64,000 nt of DNA from Rhodospirillaceae bacterium (GTDB lineage Bacteria > Pseudomonadota > Alphaproteobacteria > GCA-2731375), in contig JABIWH010000041.1 of assembly GCA_018701215.1 (NCBI GenBank), positions 20,624-84,623 of the forward strand, read 5' to 3'. Both the position numbers and the translations under genes were made by a program. The first letter of the stretch is position 1; each line of letters opens with the position of its first letter. The notes under the pieces were generated by a model, which was not told the DNA's origin, made no database searches, and was given only the letters and a program-made list of their open reading frames with translations. Of this stretch, positions 26,320 to 35,200 are shown piece by piece.

Positions 26320-27189
26320 ATGAAATTCGGATTACGCTATTGCAACACGGGCCGCTATGTGGACCCCGCCAAGGCGGTTGAGTTGGTGCAGGCGGGCGAG
26401 GAAGCCGGCTTTGAATCCGCCTGGACGGTCGAACACACCGTGGTGCCGGAAGGCTACCAATCGGCCTATCCATATTCCGATGACGGCAAGATGGCGGGCG
26501 GCAAGGATGATGTGCCCCTGCCTGATCCGCTGATCTGGATGGCCTATGCGGCGGCGGCGACAAAACGGATCAAACTGGCCACCGGCATCATGATACTGCC
26601 CCAACACAGCCCCGTGGTGGCCGCGAAACAAATCGCCACCCTGGACTATATGTCCGGCGGCCGGGTGCTGCTGGGTATCGGCGTCGGCTGGATGCGCGAG
26701 GAATTCGATGCCATCGGCACGCCCTTTGACGACCGCGGCCCGCGTACGGATGATTACGTCGGCGCCATGCGGGCCCTGTGGGGTCAGGAAAAGGCCAGCT
26801 ACCATGGCGACTTCGCTTCGTTCGATAACATTTATTGCCGGCCGCAGCCGGTCAATGGCAGCGTTCCGATCATTGTCGGCGGCCATTCCAAACCCGCCGC
26901 CCGGCGCGCCGGGCGTCTGGGCGACGGCTTCTTCCCAGCCAGGGGCGCGCCGGCGGAACTGATCGCCATCGCACGGGAAAGCGCCACTCAACATGGCCGC
27001 GACCCGGATGCCTTGGAGATCACCACTTCGTTGCCAGATGATCTGGACGATATTCCCAGCCTGGCCGCCGCCGGCGTGACCCGCCTATTGGTGCCCGTCA
27101 CACCCATGGCCGGTTTGCAAACGCGCCTCGGTAACCCGGAAGAAGTCCTGGCCTGGCGTGATCAGGTGGAAAAATACGCCAACGTTTAA
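26320..27189 (+). CDS. LLM class flavin/F420-dependent oxidoreductase
   Basis: A 289-residue bacterial-luciferase-like TIM barrel of the TIGR03619-type group. Typical features are EEAGFESAWTVEHT near residue 27, LATGIMILPQHSP, GGRVLLGIGVGWMREEF and IVGGHSKPAARRAG. It would bind FMN or F420 and act as a monooxygenase or dehydrogenase. AGGGAG precedes the ATG. The stop codon overlaps the stop of the convergent amidase by 2 bases. Co-direction with the amidohydrolase and TauE genes suggests a shared operon. Confidence 0.88.
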   Translation: MKFGLRYCNTGRYVDPAKAVELVQAGEEAGFESAWTVEHTVVPEGYQSAYPYSDDGKMAGGKDDVPLPDPLIWMAYAAAATKRIKLATGIMILPQHSPVVAAKQIATLDYMSGGRVLLGIGVGWMREEFDAIGTPFDDRGPRTDDYVGAMRALWGQEKASYHGDFASFDNIYCRPQPVNGSVPIIVGGHSKPAARRAGRLGDGFFPARGAPAELIAIARESATQHGRDPDALEITTSLPDDLDDIPSLAAAGVTRLLVPVTPMAGLQTRLGNPEEVLAWRDQVEKYANV

Positions 27190-28562
27190 GCCCCATCGCG
27201 CGCCAGTTCGTAGCCATGGGCCAGGGCAAGTACCTTGTCCTCGGCAAACGGCTGGCCGACGATTTGCAGACCCATGGGCAGGCCATTGGCGGCAAAACCA
27301 CAGGGCACGGATATTGCCGGCCAGCCCAGTGCATTGAACGGTAATGTGTTGCGGGACCTGGGGCGAACTAGCGGATAGGCATCCTCGGCAATGGGACAGG
27401 CGGCCAATGTCGTGGTCGGAAGGATCATTGCGTCGAAGCCTTGAAAAGCGGACAAAAAAGCCGCTTTCAGCCGGCCGCGATGTTGCTGGGCCAGGACATA
27501 GTCAGGGCCGCCATGGCTTTCCCCGATCTTGATCACGCGGCTAAGCTCGGAACCGAATTTATCGGGTTCGGCTTGAAAGCGTGCTCTGTGATAGGCGGCG
27601 GCCTCGGTCACCACGATCAGATTGGCCAGCTGTATCAAATCATCCAGGCCCGGCAACTTGATCTCTTCCACCACCGCGCCGTGGGCCTGTAAAAGCGCAA
27701 TAGCTTTTTCCGCCGCCTCGATCCATTCGGGGTCTGTCTCGGTGAACAAATCGTCGCGGGGGATGGCCAGGCGGGCATTTGCCACGAAGTGCGGCGCAAC
27801 TTCCAACTCAGCGGAGAAATCAGGCACCGGTACATGGGCGCTATGGGGATCGGCCGGGTCATAACCGGCCAGGACCTGCAGAACCAACGCGGCGTCCTCG
27901 ACATTGCGCGTCATGGGCCCCAAATGATCCAGGGAATCCGACAAGGTCATCGCGCCTGCTTTGGAAACCCTGCCAAAGGTCGGTTTCAGGCCGACGATGC
28001 CGCACAATGCCGCCGGTTGCCGGATCGACATGCCAGTGTCGCTGCCCAGGGCGGCAAAGGCCAGATGAGCCGCCACCGCCGCCGCCGAGCCTCCCGAAGA
28101 GCCGCCGGTGATGTAGTCCGTATTCCATGGATTGCGCGGGCCGCCAAAGGCGGAGGATTGCGAGGATGAATCCGCGGCCCCCTCGGAAAGATTTGTTTTG
28201 CCCAACAGAACCGCGCCTGCCTCGGCCAAGCGCTTGACCACCGTGGCATCTTCGCCGGGGATATGGTCGGCATAAGCGCGGGAGGCAAAGGTGGTCCGGA
28301 TATCCTTGGTTTCGATCAAATCCTTCAGGGCGATAGGTATGCCATGCAGGGGACCCCGGTCAGGGCCCGTCCTCAATTCCTGTTCCGCCCGCGCGGCCTG
28401 GGCCAGGGCAAGTTCATCGGTCACCGTGATAAAGCTGTTCAGTTCGCCATCCTTGGCGGCGATCCGATCCAGCATGATCCGGGTCAGCTCGACGACGCCA
28501 ATATCGCCCCGGCGCAGGCATTCACCGACTTCGGCAATGCTCTGTTCGTGAATGTCACCCAT
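27186..28562 (-). CDS. Amidase (amidase-signature family)
   Basis: A 458-residue hydrolase with the Ser-cisSer-Lys triad: Lys in IALKDLIETKD, cis-Ser in TGGSSGGSAAA, and the nucleophile Ser in GSDTGMSIRQPA. In most homologues that loop reads GSDTGGSIR, so Gly-to-Met is slightly unusual. It hydrolyses amides; the substrate is unknown, and it lacks any GatB/GatC neighbours, so it is not evidently GatA. AAAGG precedes the ATG. It is 2 nt downstream of the methyltransferase gene, and so co-transcribed. Confidence 0.92.
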   Translation of the reverse strand: MGDIHEQSIAEVGECLRRGDIGVVELTRIMLDRIAAKDGELNSFITVTDELALAQAARAEQELRTGPDRGPLHGIPIALKDLIETKDIRTTFASRAYADHIPGEDATVVKRLAEAGAVLLGKTNLSEGAADSSSQSSAFGGPRNPWNTDYITGGSSGGSAAAVAAHLAFAALGSDTGMSIRQPAALCGIVGLKPTFGRVSKAGAMTLSDSLDHLGPMTRNVEDAALVLQVLAGYDPADPHSAHVPVPDFSAELEVAPHFVANARLAIPRDDLFTETDPEWIEAAEKAIALLQAHGAVVEEIKLPGLDDLIQLANLIVVTEAAAYHRARFQAEPDKFGSELSRVIKIGESHGGPDYVLAQQHRGRLKAAFLSAFQGFDAMILPTTTLAACPIAEDAYPLVRPRSRNTLPFNALGWPAISVPCGFAANGLPMGLQIVGQPFAEDKVLALAHGYELARDGA

Positions 28563-28564
28563 GG

Positions 28565-29413
28565 CTACGGCCTTTCAGCGCTAACGAAATTCAGTTTTGC
28601 GGGAACGCGCACACCTTCGGTGCGCAAATATGGAACCATTTCCGCTTCCACGTCGGCTGTGATGGCGGCGATGGTTTCCGGGCTTGGAGAATGCAGTTTC
28701 AGTATCCTGGCCGCGGGACCGACATTGACGGCGAATGCAGCAGTATTGGCCGCGCTATCGCCACCGATCAGGTCGCAAGCCTCGGTATCCACACGAACAT
28801 CCCCGAAACCGGCACTTTTTAGAATCCCCGTTACGTAATCGGTCTCGGCAAAGGCCGTGGGCCCTGGCGCGCGCGGCGGCCAGGGTTCGGGCTCACCAAG
28901 ATGACGGGCGGCCGCATTGCGCGGGATCATGAACCAGGGATTGTCGGCCATGGCAGCCCAGCAGACAAAACTTAGGCGCCCGCCTGGGCGCAATGCGGTC
29001 AAAAGATTGGCAAAGGCGGCGATTGGATCGGCAAAAAACATGACGCCAAAGCGTGACTGCAACAGATCACGGGCGCCCGGCACGAAGTCATGGTTTTGTG
29101 CGTCGGCAATTTCCAAACGCAGATTATCCATACCGCCCGCCCGTGATTTGGCTAAATCCAGCATGGGTTGGGAGATATCAACGCCAAACACGTGACCATT
29201 GGGGCCGACCGCCTGGGCCGCGCGCAAGGCCGAAGCGCCCGTGCCACAGCCAATATCGATAATCCGCTCGCCCGGTTGAATGGCCGAACGTTCAAACAGA
29301 CGATCCGCCACCAGGCTTAACTGCCGGTCCAGGCGTTCCTGGTTGACGGCCCACTTTTCCCCGGCGGCGGAATTCCAGTATTCAATTTGGCCGCTATTTG
29401 CTTCAACTGTCAT
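28565..29413 (-). CDS. Class I SAM-dependent methyltransferase
   Basis: A 282-residue methyltransferase. Motif I reads IDIGCGTGASALRAA near residue 55, followed by VFGVDISQPML (acidic residue binding the SAM ribose) and IADAQNHDF. The C-terminal half resembles UbiE/arsenite-type or DUF-linked methyltransferases, but the substrate is not inferable. The ATG at 29413 follows GGGGGA. It lies between an SDR-like gene and the amidase in one leftward run. Confidence 0.9.
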   Translation of the reverse strand: MTVEANSGQIEYWNSAAGEKWAVNQERLDRQLSLVADRLFERSAIQPGERIIDIGCGTGASALRAAQAVGPNGHVFGVDISQPMLDLAKSRAGGMDNLRLEIADAQNHDFVPGARDLLQSRFGVMFFADPIAAFANLLTALRPGGRLSFVCWAAMADNPWFMIPRNAAARHLGEPEPWPPRAPGPTAFAETDYVTGILKSAGFGDVRVDTEACDLIGGDSAANTAAFAVNVGPAARILKLHSPSPETIAAITADVEAEMVPYLRTEGVRVPAKLNFVSAERP

Positions 29414-29434
29414 GACGTCCCCCAAACTATACTC

Positions 29435-30175
29435 TTAGTCGCTCCAACCGCCGCTTAAGGAAAAGAACTGCCCGGTCTGGAATTGGTTTTCGCCGTCCAA
29501 CAGCGAGGCCGCGAAATGGGCGATCTCCGCTGGTTGGCCAAATCTATGCATGGGCGTCTGGCGTTCCACCTCGCGCCGGACTTCCGGATCATCCGAGCCG
29601 GTGGCCTTGATAAAGCCGGGATAGTCCAGATAGGCGGTGCCCAGGGCATTGATACTGACGCCTTTGCTGGCGACCTCCAATGCAGCCGCCCTGACCATCA
29701 TGTTGGCGCCCGCGCGGGTGGCGGAATACAGCGAGGCATTGGGCATGGGCTTGCGTCCCGTGGCGGATGTGACGATGACGATTTGGCCCTGGCCGGCAGG
29801 CACCATCACGCCCAATAAAGCCTGCAAGCTATGAAATACCGCTTCCAGATTGGCGGTTTGCAGGGTACGCAGGGTTTCCAGATCGGCCTTCATGAAGCTG
29901 CCGCCCATGATCACGCCGGTGCGCACACAGGCCGCGTCCAGCTTGCCAAACCGTTCCAGGCCCGCATCTACTAACCGCCTGACCGCCATGCCGTCGCCAA
30001 GGTCGGCCATGCCCGTCAACGCGACGACGTTGGCGCCCAGGGCCTCAACCTCATCGACCAGGCCCGGCAAAGGATCACCCAGAACCAGATCATGCTCCCG
30101 CCTGGCCAGGGTGCGGGCCAGATCGGGTCCGAGGTGTAGATTGGTATCGGTAATTAAGGCTACGCGGCGGCTCAC
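29435..30175 (-). CDS. Atypical SDR-fold protein with degenerate cofactor and catalytic motifs
   Basis: A 246-residue SDR-fold protein. The usual TGxxxGxG loop is TDTNLHLG, the NNAG motif is replaced by CVRTGV, and the catalytic pair YxxxK is YSATR. The C-terminal half remains family-like (INALGTAYLDYPGF, FSLSGGWSD). It may be a non-classical dehydrogenase or a catalytically inactive paralogue. It starts with GTG preceded by GGGGAG. It belongs to the leftward group with methyltransferase and amidase genes. Confidence 0.85.
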   Translation of the reverse strand: MSRRVALITDTNLHLGPDLARTLARREHDLVLGDPLPGLVDEVEALGANVVALTGMADLGDGMAVRRLVDAGLERFGKLDAACVRTGVIMGGSFMKADLETLRTLQTANLEAVFHSLQALLGVMVPAGQGQIVIVTSATGRKPMPNASLYSATRAGANMMVRAAALEVASKGVSINALGTAYLDYPGFIKATGSDDPEVRREVERQTPMHRFGQPAEIAHFAASLLDGENQFQTGQFFSLSGGWSD

Positions 30176-30215
30176 GGTGGTCTCCCCAAATTTGCCGGAA
30201 GTCTAGCAGCTTTGA

Positions 30216-31109
30216 TCAATGCGGCCCAGATGCTTGCGGCAGATGCGCCACCCATAGACCCGCGATCACGGCGGCAAGTCCGCCCAGGAACAATGGCGTG
30301 ACAGGTTCGCCCAATATGGCGGCGCCCAGGGCCGTGGCGGTGACCGGGCCCAGGGCCAGGAACATTGCAACGCGGGTGGGGGTGGCATGTTTTAGCGCCA
30401 ACAGCCATGTGTAGTAACCAAGGCTGGAACAGAAGCCGATGAACAATACAGCGGCCCAGCCCAGCGGCGTGAAGACGGGCAGGCCAAGGAAAAAACCTTC
30501 CGCCCCCGCCGGCACGATCAGGAACAGGACCGAGGCCAGCATGGCGAAGACGCTGACCTGCAGCGGCGGATACTTTTGCAGGTAGGGCCGATAGAAAACC
30601 GAGCACAAGGCACCGGTCAAAGCGGAGGCCAACACGGCAATAACGCCCAGGAAATTATCGGCAGCAAGATCCGGCAGCACCGCCTTGTCCGAGACCGCCA
30701 GCCCGACGCCGACGATTGTCAGCAGGGCGCCGGCGGACTTCGCCGTTGTCAGCGCTTCCAGCCGCAGGGCGGCGGCCAGCACCATGGTCATAATGGGAAA
30801 GGTGGCGAACAACAATGCACCGAGGCCGGAGCCGATGAACTGCAACCCGTAATTCAATAGAGCAATCAGAATGCCGAACTGACCGATCCCCAGCAAGGCG
30901 ATCGGGATGAGATCCCGGCCCGCGAATTTAACCCGGCGGATCAGCAGTAATGGCGGGATCAGACCCAGGGTGCCGATGCCATAGCGCAGCAGAGCCAGAG
31001 AGGCGGGATCGGTTTGGCCGATCACATAGCGGGTCGCCACCATGGCCGCGCCGACCAGTACGCCGGTAACGGTGCCGGCCAGAATGGCCAGCAGTTCAAC
31101 CCGGCTCAC
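30216..31109 (-). CDS. EamA/DMT family transporter
   Basis: A 297-residue inner-membrane protein with ten predicted hydrophobic helices in two EamA repeats (about 5-140 and 150-290). The family exports amino acids, nucleosides or drugs. The start is GTG and overlaps the stop of the MarR-GNAT gene by 4 nt (GTGA), so the two are translationally coupled; the fused regulator/acetyltransferase probably controls or complements this exporter. Confidence 0.9.
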   Translation of the reverse strand: MSRVELLAILAGTVTGVLVGAAMVATRYVIGQTDPASLALLRYGIGTLGLIPPLLLIRRVKFAGRDLIPIALLGIGQFGILIALLNYGLQFIGSGLGALLFATFPIMTMVLAAALRLEALTTAKSAGALLTIVGVGLAVSDKAVLPDLAADNFLGVIAVLASALTGALCSVFYRPYLQKYPPLQVSVFAMLASVLFLIVPAGAEGFFLGLPVFTPLGWAAVLFIGFCSSLGYYTWLLALKHATPTRVAMFLALGPVTATALGAAILGEPVTPLFLGGLAAVIAGLWVAHLPQASGPH

Positions 31110-32038
31110 AATTTCAGTTCCCAGGTTTCCGCCACCAGATCGACGCCAAAGTCATGGCCGGGTTCTGCATGCACCATCACAAACCCTGCGCTGGCATAGA
31201 GCGCACGCGCGGCGGTTTGCACATCATTGGTCCACAAGGTCATTTTGCCGTAGCCCTTGCGCCGGGCGAAGCGCAGGCACTCGTCCAGCAAGGCGCGGGC
31301 GATGCCCGAACCTTGGGCCTTTCCATCCACGATCATCAGACGCAGCTTTGATATCTGCGCATCCACCTTGACGACGAATGCCGAGCCGGCAAATTCGCCG
31401 TCGACCTCGGCGATCCAGCTGCATTCCCATTCAGGATCAAAATTTCTGATAAAATCAGCGGCGATGGTGGCGACCAACGCCTCGAAGGTTTCGTCCCAGC
31501 CAAACATTTCCGGGTACAGGCGGCCGTGCAGGGCGATAACATCGCCCATGTCACCGGGACGGTGCGGCCTCAGCACGAAGGCCTTGCCCCGACGATCCCC
31601 GGGCGATAGCAGGCTGTGAATGCGGGCCATGGCCTCGACCAGGCGCAACTGATCACCATCCGACAACGGCGCCAGCAGCTTGCCATTGGCCGTGCGGGAG
31701 ATTTCTTCCAGCACGGTGAATTCTTCTCTGCCGGCAGGAGAAAGACTGAGGATATTTTTCCGCCGGTCGTTCGCCGCCGGTGTTTTCTCCACCAGCCCCC
31801 GTGCACTCAGGCCATTCAGAACGCGGCTGAGATAGCCGGGGTCCAGGCCAAGATCCCGGCTCAACTCCCGCGCCGTCGTCTCGCCCCGGGCATCGAGTTC
31901 GTACATTATCCGGGCTTCCATCAGCGGAAATTTACTGTCCAGCAAACCTTCGCGCAGGACGCCGATTTGTCCCGTGTAAAAGCGGTTAAAGGCGCGTACG
32001 GCCTCAACCCGGTCAGCATGGAGCTTTGTCGTCGCCAT
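31106..32038 (-). CDS. MarR-family regulator fused to GNAT acetyltransferase
   Basis: A 310-residue two-domain protein. Residues about 1-145 form a MarR winged helix (TTARELSRDLGLDPGYLSRVLNGL as the HTH, then the wing EKTPAANDRRKN); residues about 150-310 form a GNAT domain with the acetyl-CoA loop DGKAQGSGIARALLDEC. Such fusions are known as bifunctional helix-turn-helix/GNAT proteins. The start at 32038 (GGGGA nine nt upstream) is preferred over an in-frame ATG at 32062 with no SD. An AT-rich palindrome 39 bp upstream is a likely operator, and the gene overlaps an EamA exporter. Confidence 0.9.
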   Translation of the reverse strand: MATTKLHADRVEAVRAFNRFYTGQIGVLREGLLDSKFPLMEARIMYELDARGETTARELSRDLGLDPGYLSRVLNGLSARGLVEKTPAANDRRKNILSLSPAGREEFTVLEEISRTANGKLLAPLSDGDQLRLVEAMARIHSLLSPGDRRGKAFVLRPHRPGDMGDVIALHGRLYPEMFGWDETFEALVATIAADFIRNFDPEWECSWIAEVDGEFAGSAFVVKVDAQISKLRLMIVDGKAQGSGIARALLDECLRFARRKGYGKMTLWTNDVQTAARALYASAGFVMVHAEPGHDFGVDLVAETWELKL

Positions 32039-32076
32039 TGCCAAAATTCCCCGCGTCTTCATTAAGGTGCAATTAG

Positions 32077-32090
32077 CAATTAATTAGTTG
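32077..32090. promoter_or_regulatory. AT-rich palindrome, candidate MarR operator
   Basis: CAATTAATTAGTTG is a 14-bp palindrome with one imperfect pair, within an AT-rich stretch upstream of the MarR-GNAT gene. MarR proteins often bind such palindromes over their own promoter. Confidence 0.45.
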
Positions 32091-32205
32091 ATAAAAGCAA
32101 GTATTGAAAAAGGCACCGGAGAATCCAACATAAGCCGGGATGTGTTAGCATTGCGGCGATGCACGCGGTTGCTTTCGATCCGAAGGCGATGCCAAGGGGC
32201 TTACC

Positions 32206-35200
32206 ATGACGTCAGTAGACGGACAAACGCACGGGGAAACCTCATCCGAGAAAGATGACGGGCGGCGGCTGGCCCTGGCGGTGTCCCAATCCACGGTGAT
32301 ATTCTATACCGCCACCGCCGGAGATGATGTCCCGCTAAGCTATATTTCCGAGAACGTCGAAGCCCTGACCGGCCATACTGCCGCAAATATGCTTTCGAGC
32401 ACGGCCTATAGGAACCGCCATATTAATCTAGACGATCTGCCGGGCTATCTCCAGACCTGCCAGTCGCTGATTGCAGGCGGCGCGGGCGGCAGCGCGACAT
32501 GCCGCTATCGGTTTCGCCTGGCGGAAGGTGAAGAACGTTGGTATCGCGACGATCTCAGCCTGTCGCCGGGCGATGGCGCCATGATAACCGGCTGTATGAT
32601 CGATATCAGCGCTGAAATGGCGGCAAAAGAAAGCCATCAGGCAGAGCAGCGCGGCCATCTACAGGCCTATCAGGATGCGGTTGAAAGCATCGATGGCGGT
32701 TTTTGCGTGACCGACCGCAATGATAGAATCATCGCCTGCAACACCATGCTGGCCAGCTCGACGGGCTTTGGTCCGGACCACTTCATCGGCCAGCCGCGTC
32801 GGCGCCTGGTGCGAGAAATTCTGCCCAAGATCGAGATCTTTGACGGCGAGCGCACGGAACAAAGCCCGGCCTGGATCGACAAGATCTTTGACCGCATCAG
32901 CCGGCCTTCCGGGCGTGGCCTGGAGCTGAAGATGGCGGCGGGCTTTTGGGTGCGCGCCACCTTCGCACCGACCATGGAAGGTGGGCAGATCATTCTGATC
33001 ACCGACATCAATGCCCGGAAAAAGCTGGAACGGGAAATGCGGGAAAGCGCCGCGCGTTTCCGCCTGTTGGTCGAAAGCCATCCCCTGCCGGTAATGCTGG
33101 TCGATGTGAAGACCGGCTCGGTGCTCTATGAAAGCCCCGCCGCATCGGCTTTGCTCGGCCATGAATGGAGCCCGGACCTGGACTTCAAGGTCCAGGACAT
33201 GTACGCCGACCCGGAGGAGCGGAAGCAAGTCGTTGCCGAACTGCGCCGCGATGGCGAACTGCGTAACCGGCCTATTAAGCAACGGCGGGAGGATGGCTCG
33301 CTTTATTGGGTTTCAATCACCTCGAAACTAACCGTTTATGAAGGACGCGAGGTCCACATCACCTCAATCGTCGATATCACGGAAGAGCAGGAGCGCGAGA
33401 CGGCCTTGGCCCGGGCCCATGAAACCCTGGAAGATGCCATTGAATCCCTATCCGAAGGCTTTGCCTTGTATGACCACGATGACCGTCTGGTTGCCTTCAA
33501 CAGCCGCTATCTTGAGTACAACAAATCCTGCGCGGACCTGATCAAGCCCGGTATGTCTTGGGAGGATCATGTCCGCACTGGCGCCGCGCGCGATCCGTAT
33601 TTTGATAGTGATTCCGAAATGGAACTATTCATTCGCAATCATAAATCAGATCTGCGCACGGGCAGTGCCCGCCTGGGCTATGAATACACCCAATCCGACG
33701 GACGCTGGTTCCAATGCTCCTGGCAGCCGACGCGCCAAGGCGGCACTGTCGTAACGGTGACGGAAATCTCCGAAAGCAAGGCGTTGGAGCGGGAGTTGCG
33801 GGAAAGTGTCGAGCATTTCCGCATGCTGGTCGAAAGTCATCCCTTGCCGGTGATCTTGGTTGATATGGAAACCGGGCGCGTGCTGTATGAAAGCCCGGCC
33901 GCCTCGGCCATATTCGGCCGTGAATGGAGCCCCGAATTCAATTTCAAGGTTCAGGAATTGTATGCCGATCCGTCCGAGCGGAAAAAATTCGTGGACGACC
34001 TTCGCAGAACCGGAGAACTACGAAACTGGCCGCTACGCTATAAGCGCCAGGACGGCTCGCTCTACTGGATCTCGCTGACCTCGAAACTGATCATGTACGA
34101 AGGGCGCGAAGCCCACATCACATCAATCGTCGATCTGACCGAGCAGCAGGAGCGCGAGAACGCCCTGGCCCTGGCCCACCAATTATTGGAAGACGCCATC
34201 GAGGCGTTGTCCGAGGGTTTTGCCCTGTTCGACCAGGACGACCGGTTGGTAACCTTTAATAGCCGCTTTTGTGAATTCAATTCCCAGTGCCAAGATATCC
34301 TCAAGCCGGGCACGCTGTTCGAAGATATCATTCGCACCGGAATGGAGCGTGGCCAGTATTACGGCGAGAGGGCGGAGATCGAACAGTTTCTTGAAGGCCA
34401 TATGGCGGACCACGAACGGGGCCAGGCCCGATTTGGCTTTGACTACCGGCTGGCGAGCGGTAACTGGTTCCAGTATTCCTCGCAGCCCACCCGCCAGGGC
34501 GGCATCGTCGTCACCCTGACCGACATTTCCAAGAGCCGGGAGATGCAGCGTGCCCTGCGCGAAAGCGAGGCCTCGGTACGGCAAATTCTAGAAGGTTGTC
34601 CGGCGCCCATCACGGTCAGCCGGGGCCATGACAGCGTCATTTTGTATGAAAGCCCGGCCTCCAAGAATTTATTCCGCCGTGGCGGAGAGGACGACAACAA
34701 GGTTGCCCGCGACTACTGGGCCGACAAGAGCGACCGGGACGGGATCTGGCGCGAGCTGCAGCAAGCGGGCCTGGTTCAGGACCGAACGATACAATTCCGC
34801 GATGGCGGCGGGCACGAATTTTGGGCCTCTTATTCCGCACGCCTGGTGGAAAACCAGGGTGAACAGATGATCGTTTCGGCGATCCTTGATTTGACCGAAT
34901 ACCGCGCCTTGGAAGAGGAAATGGTACGCCAGCGCGAGGTTCTGCATGTCAGCGAGAAAATGGTTGCCATGGGCGAGTTGCTGGCCAGTGTCTCCCATGA
35001 ATTGAACAACCCGCTATCCGTGGTCGTGGGCCAGGCCTTGCTATTGCAGGAAACTACGACGGATGAAGCGGTCGCGGCGCGGGCGGAACGGATTGTCAGC
35101 TCTGCCGACCGCTGCGCCCGTATCGTAAAGACATTTCTTGCCATGGCCCGGCAGCAGCCTCGGGAGCGCAGCCCCGTCAACGTCAATGACTTGATTGAGC

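Noticed and set aside
27186..28562. Amidase could be GatA of the tRNA amidotransferase
   Set aside because: No GatB or GatC genes are nearby and the signature loop has Met where GatA has Gly; a catabolic amidase is more likely.
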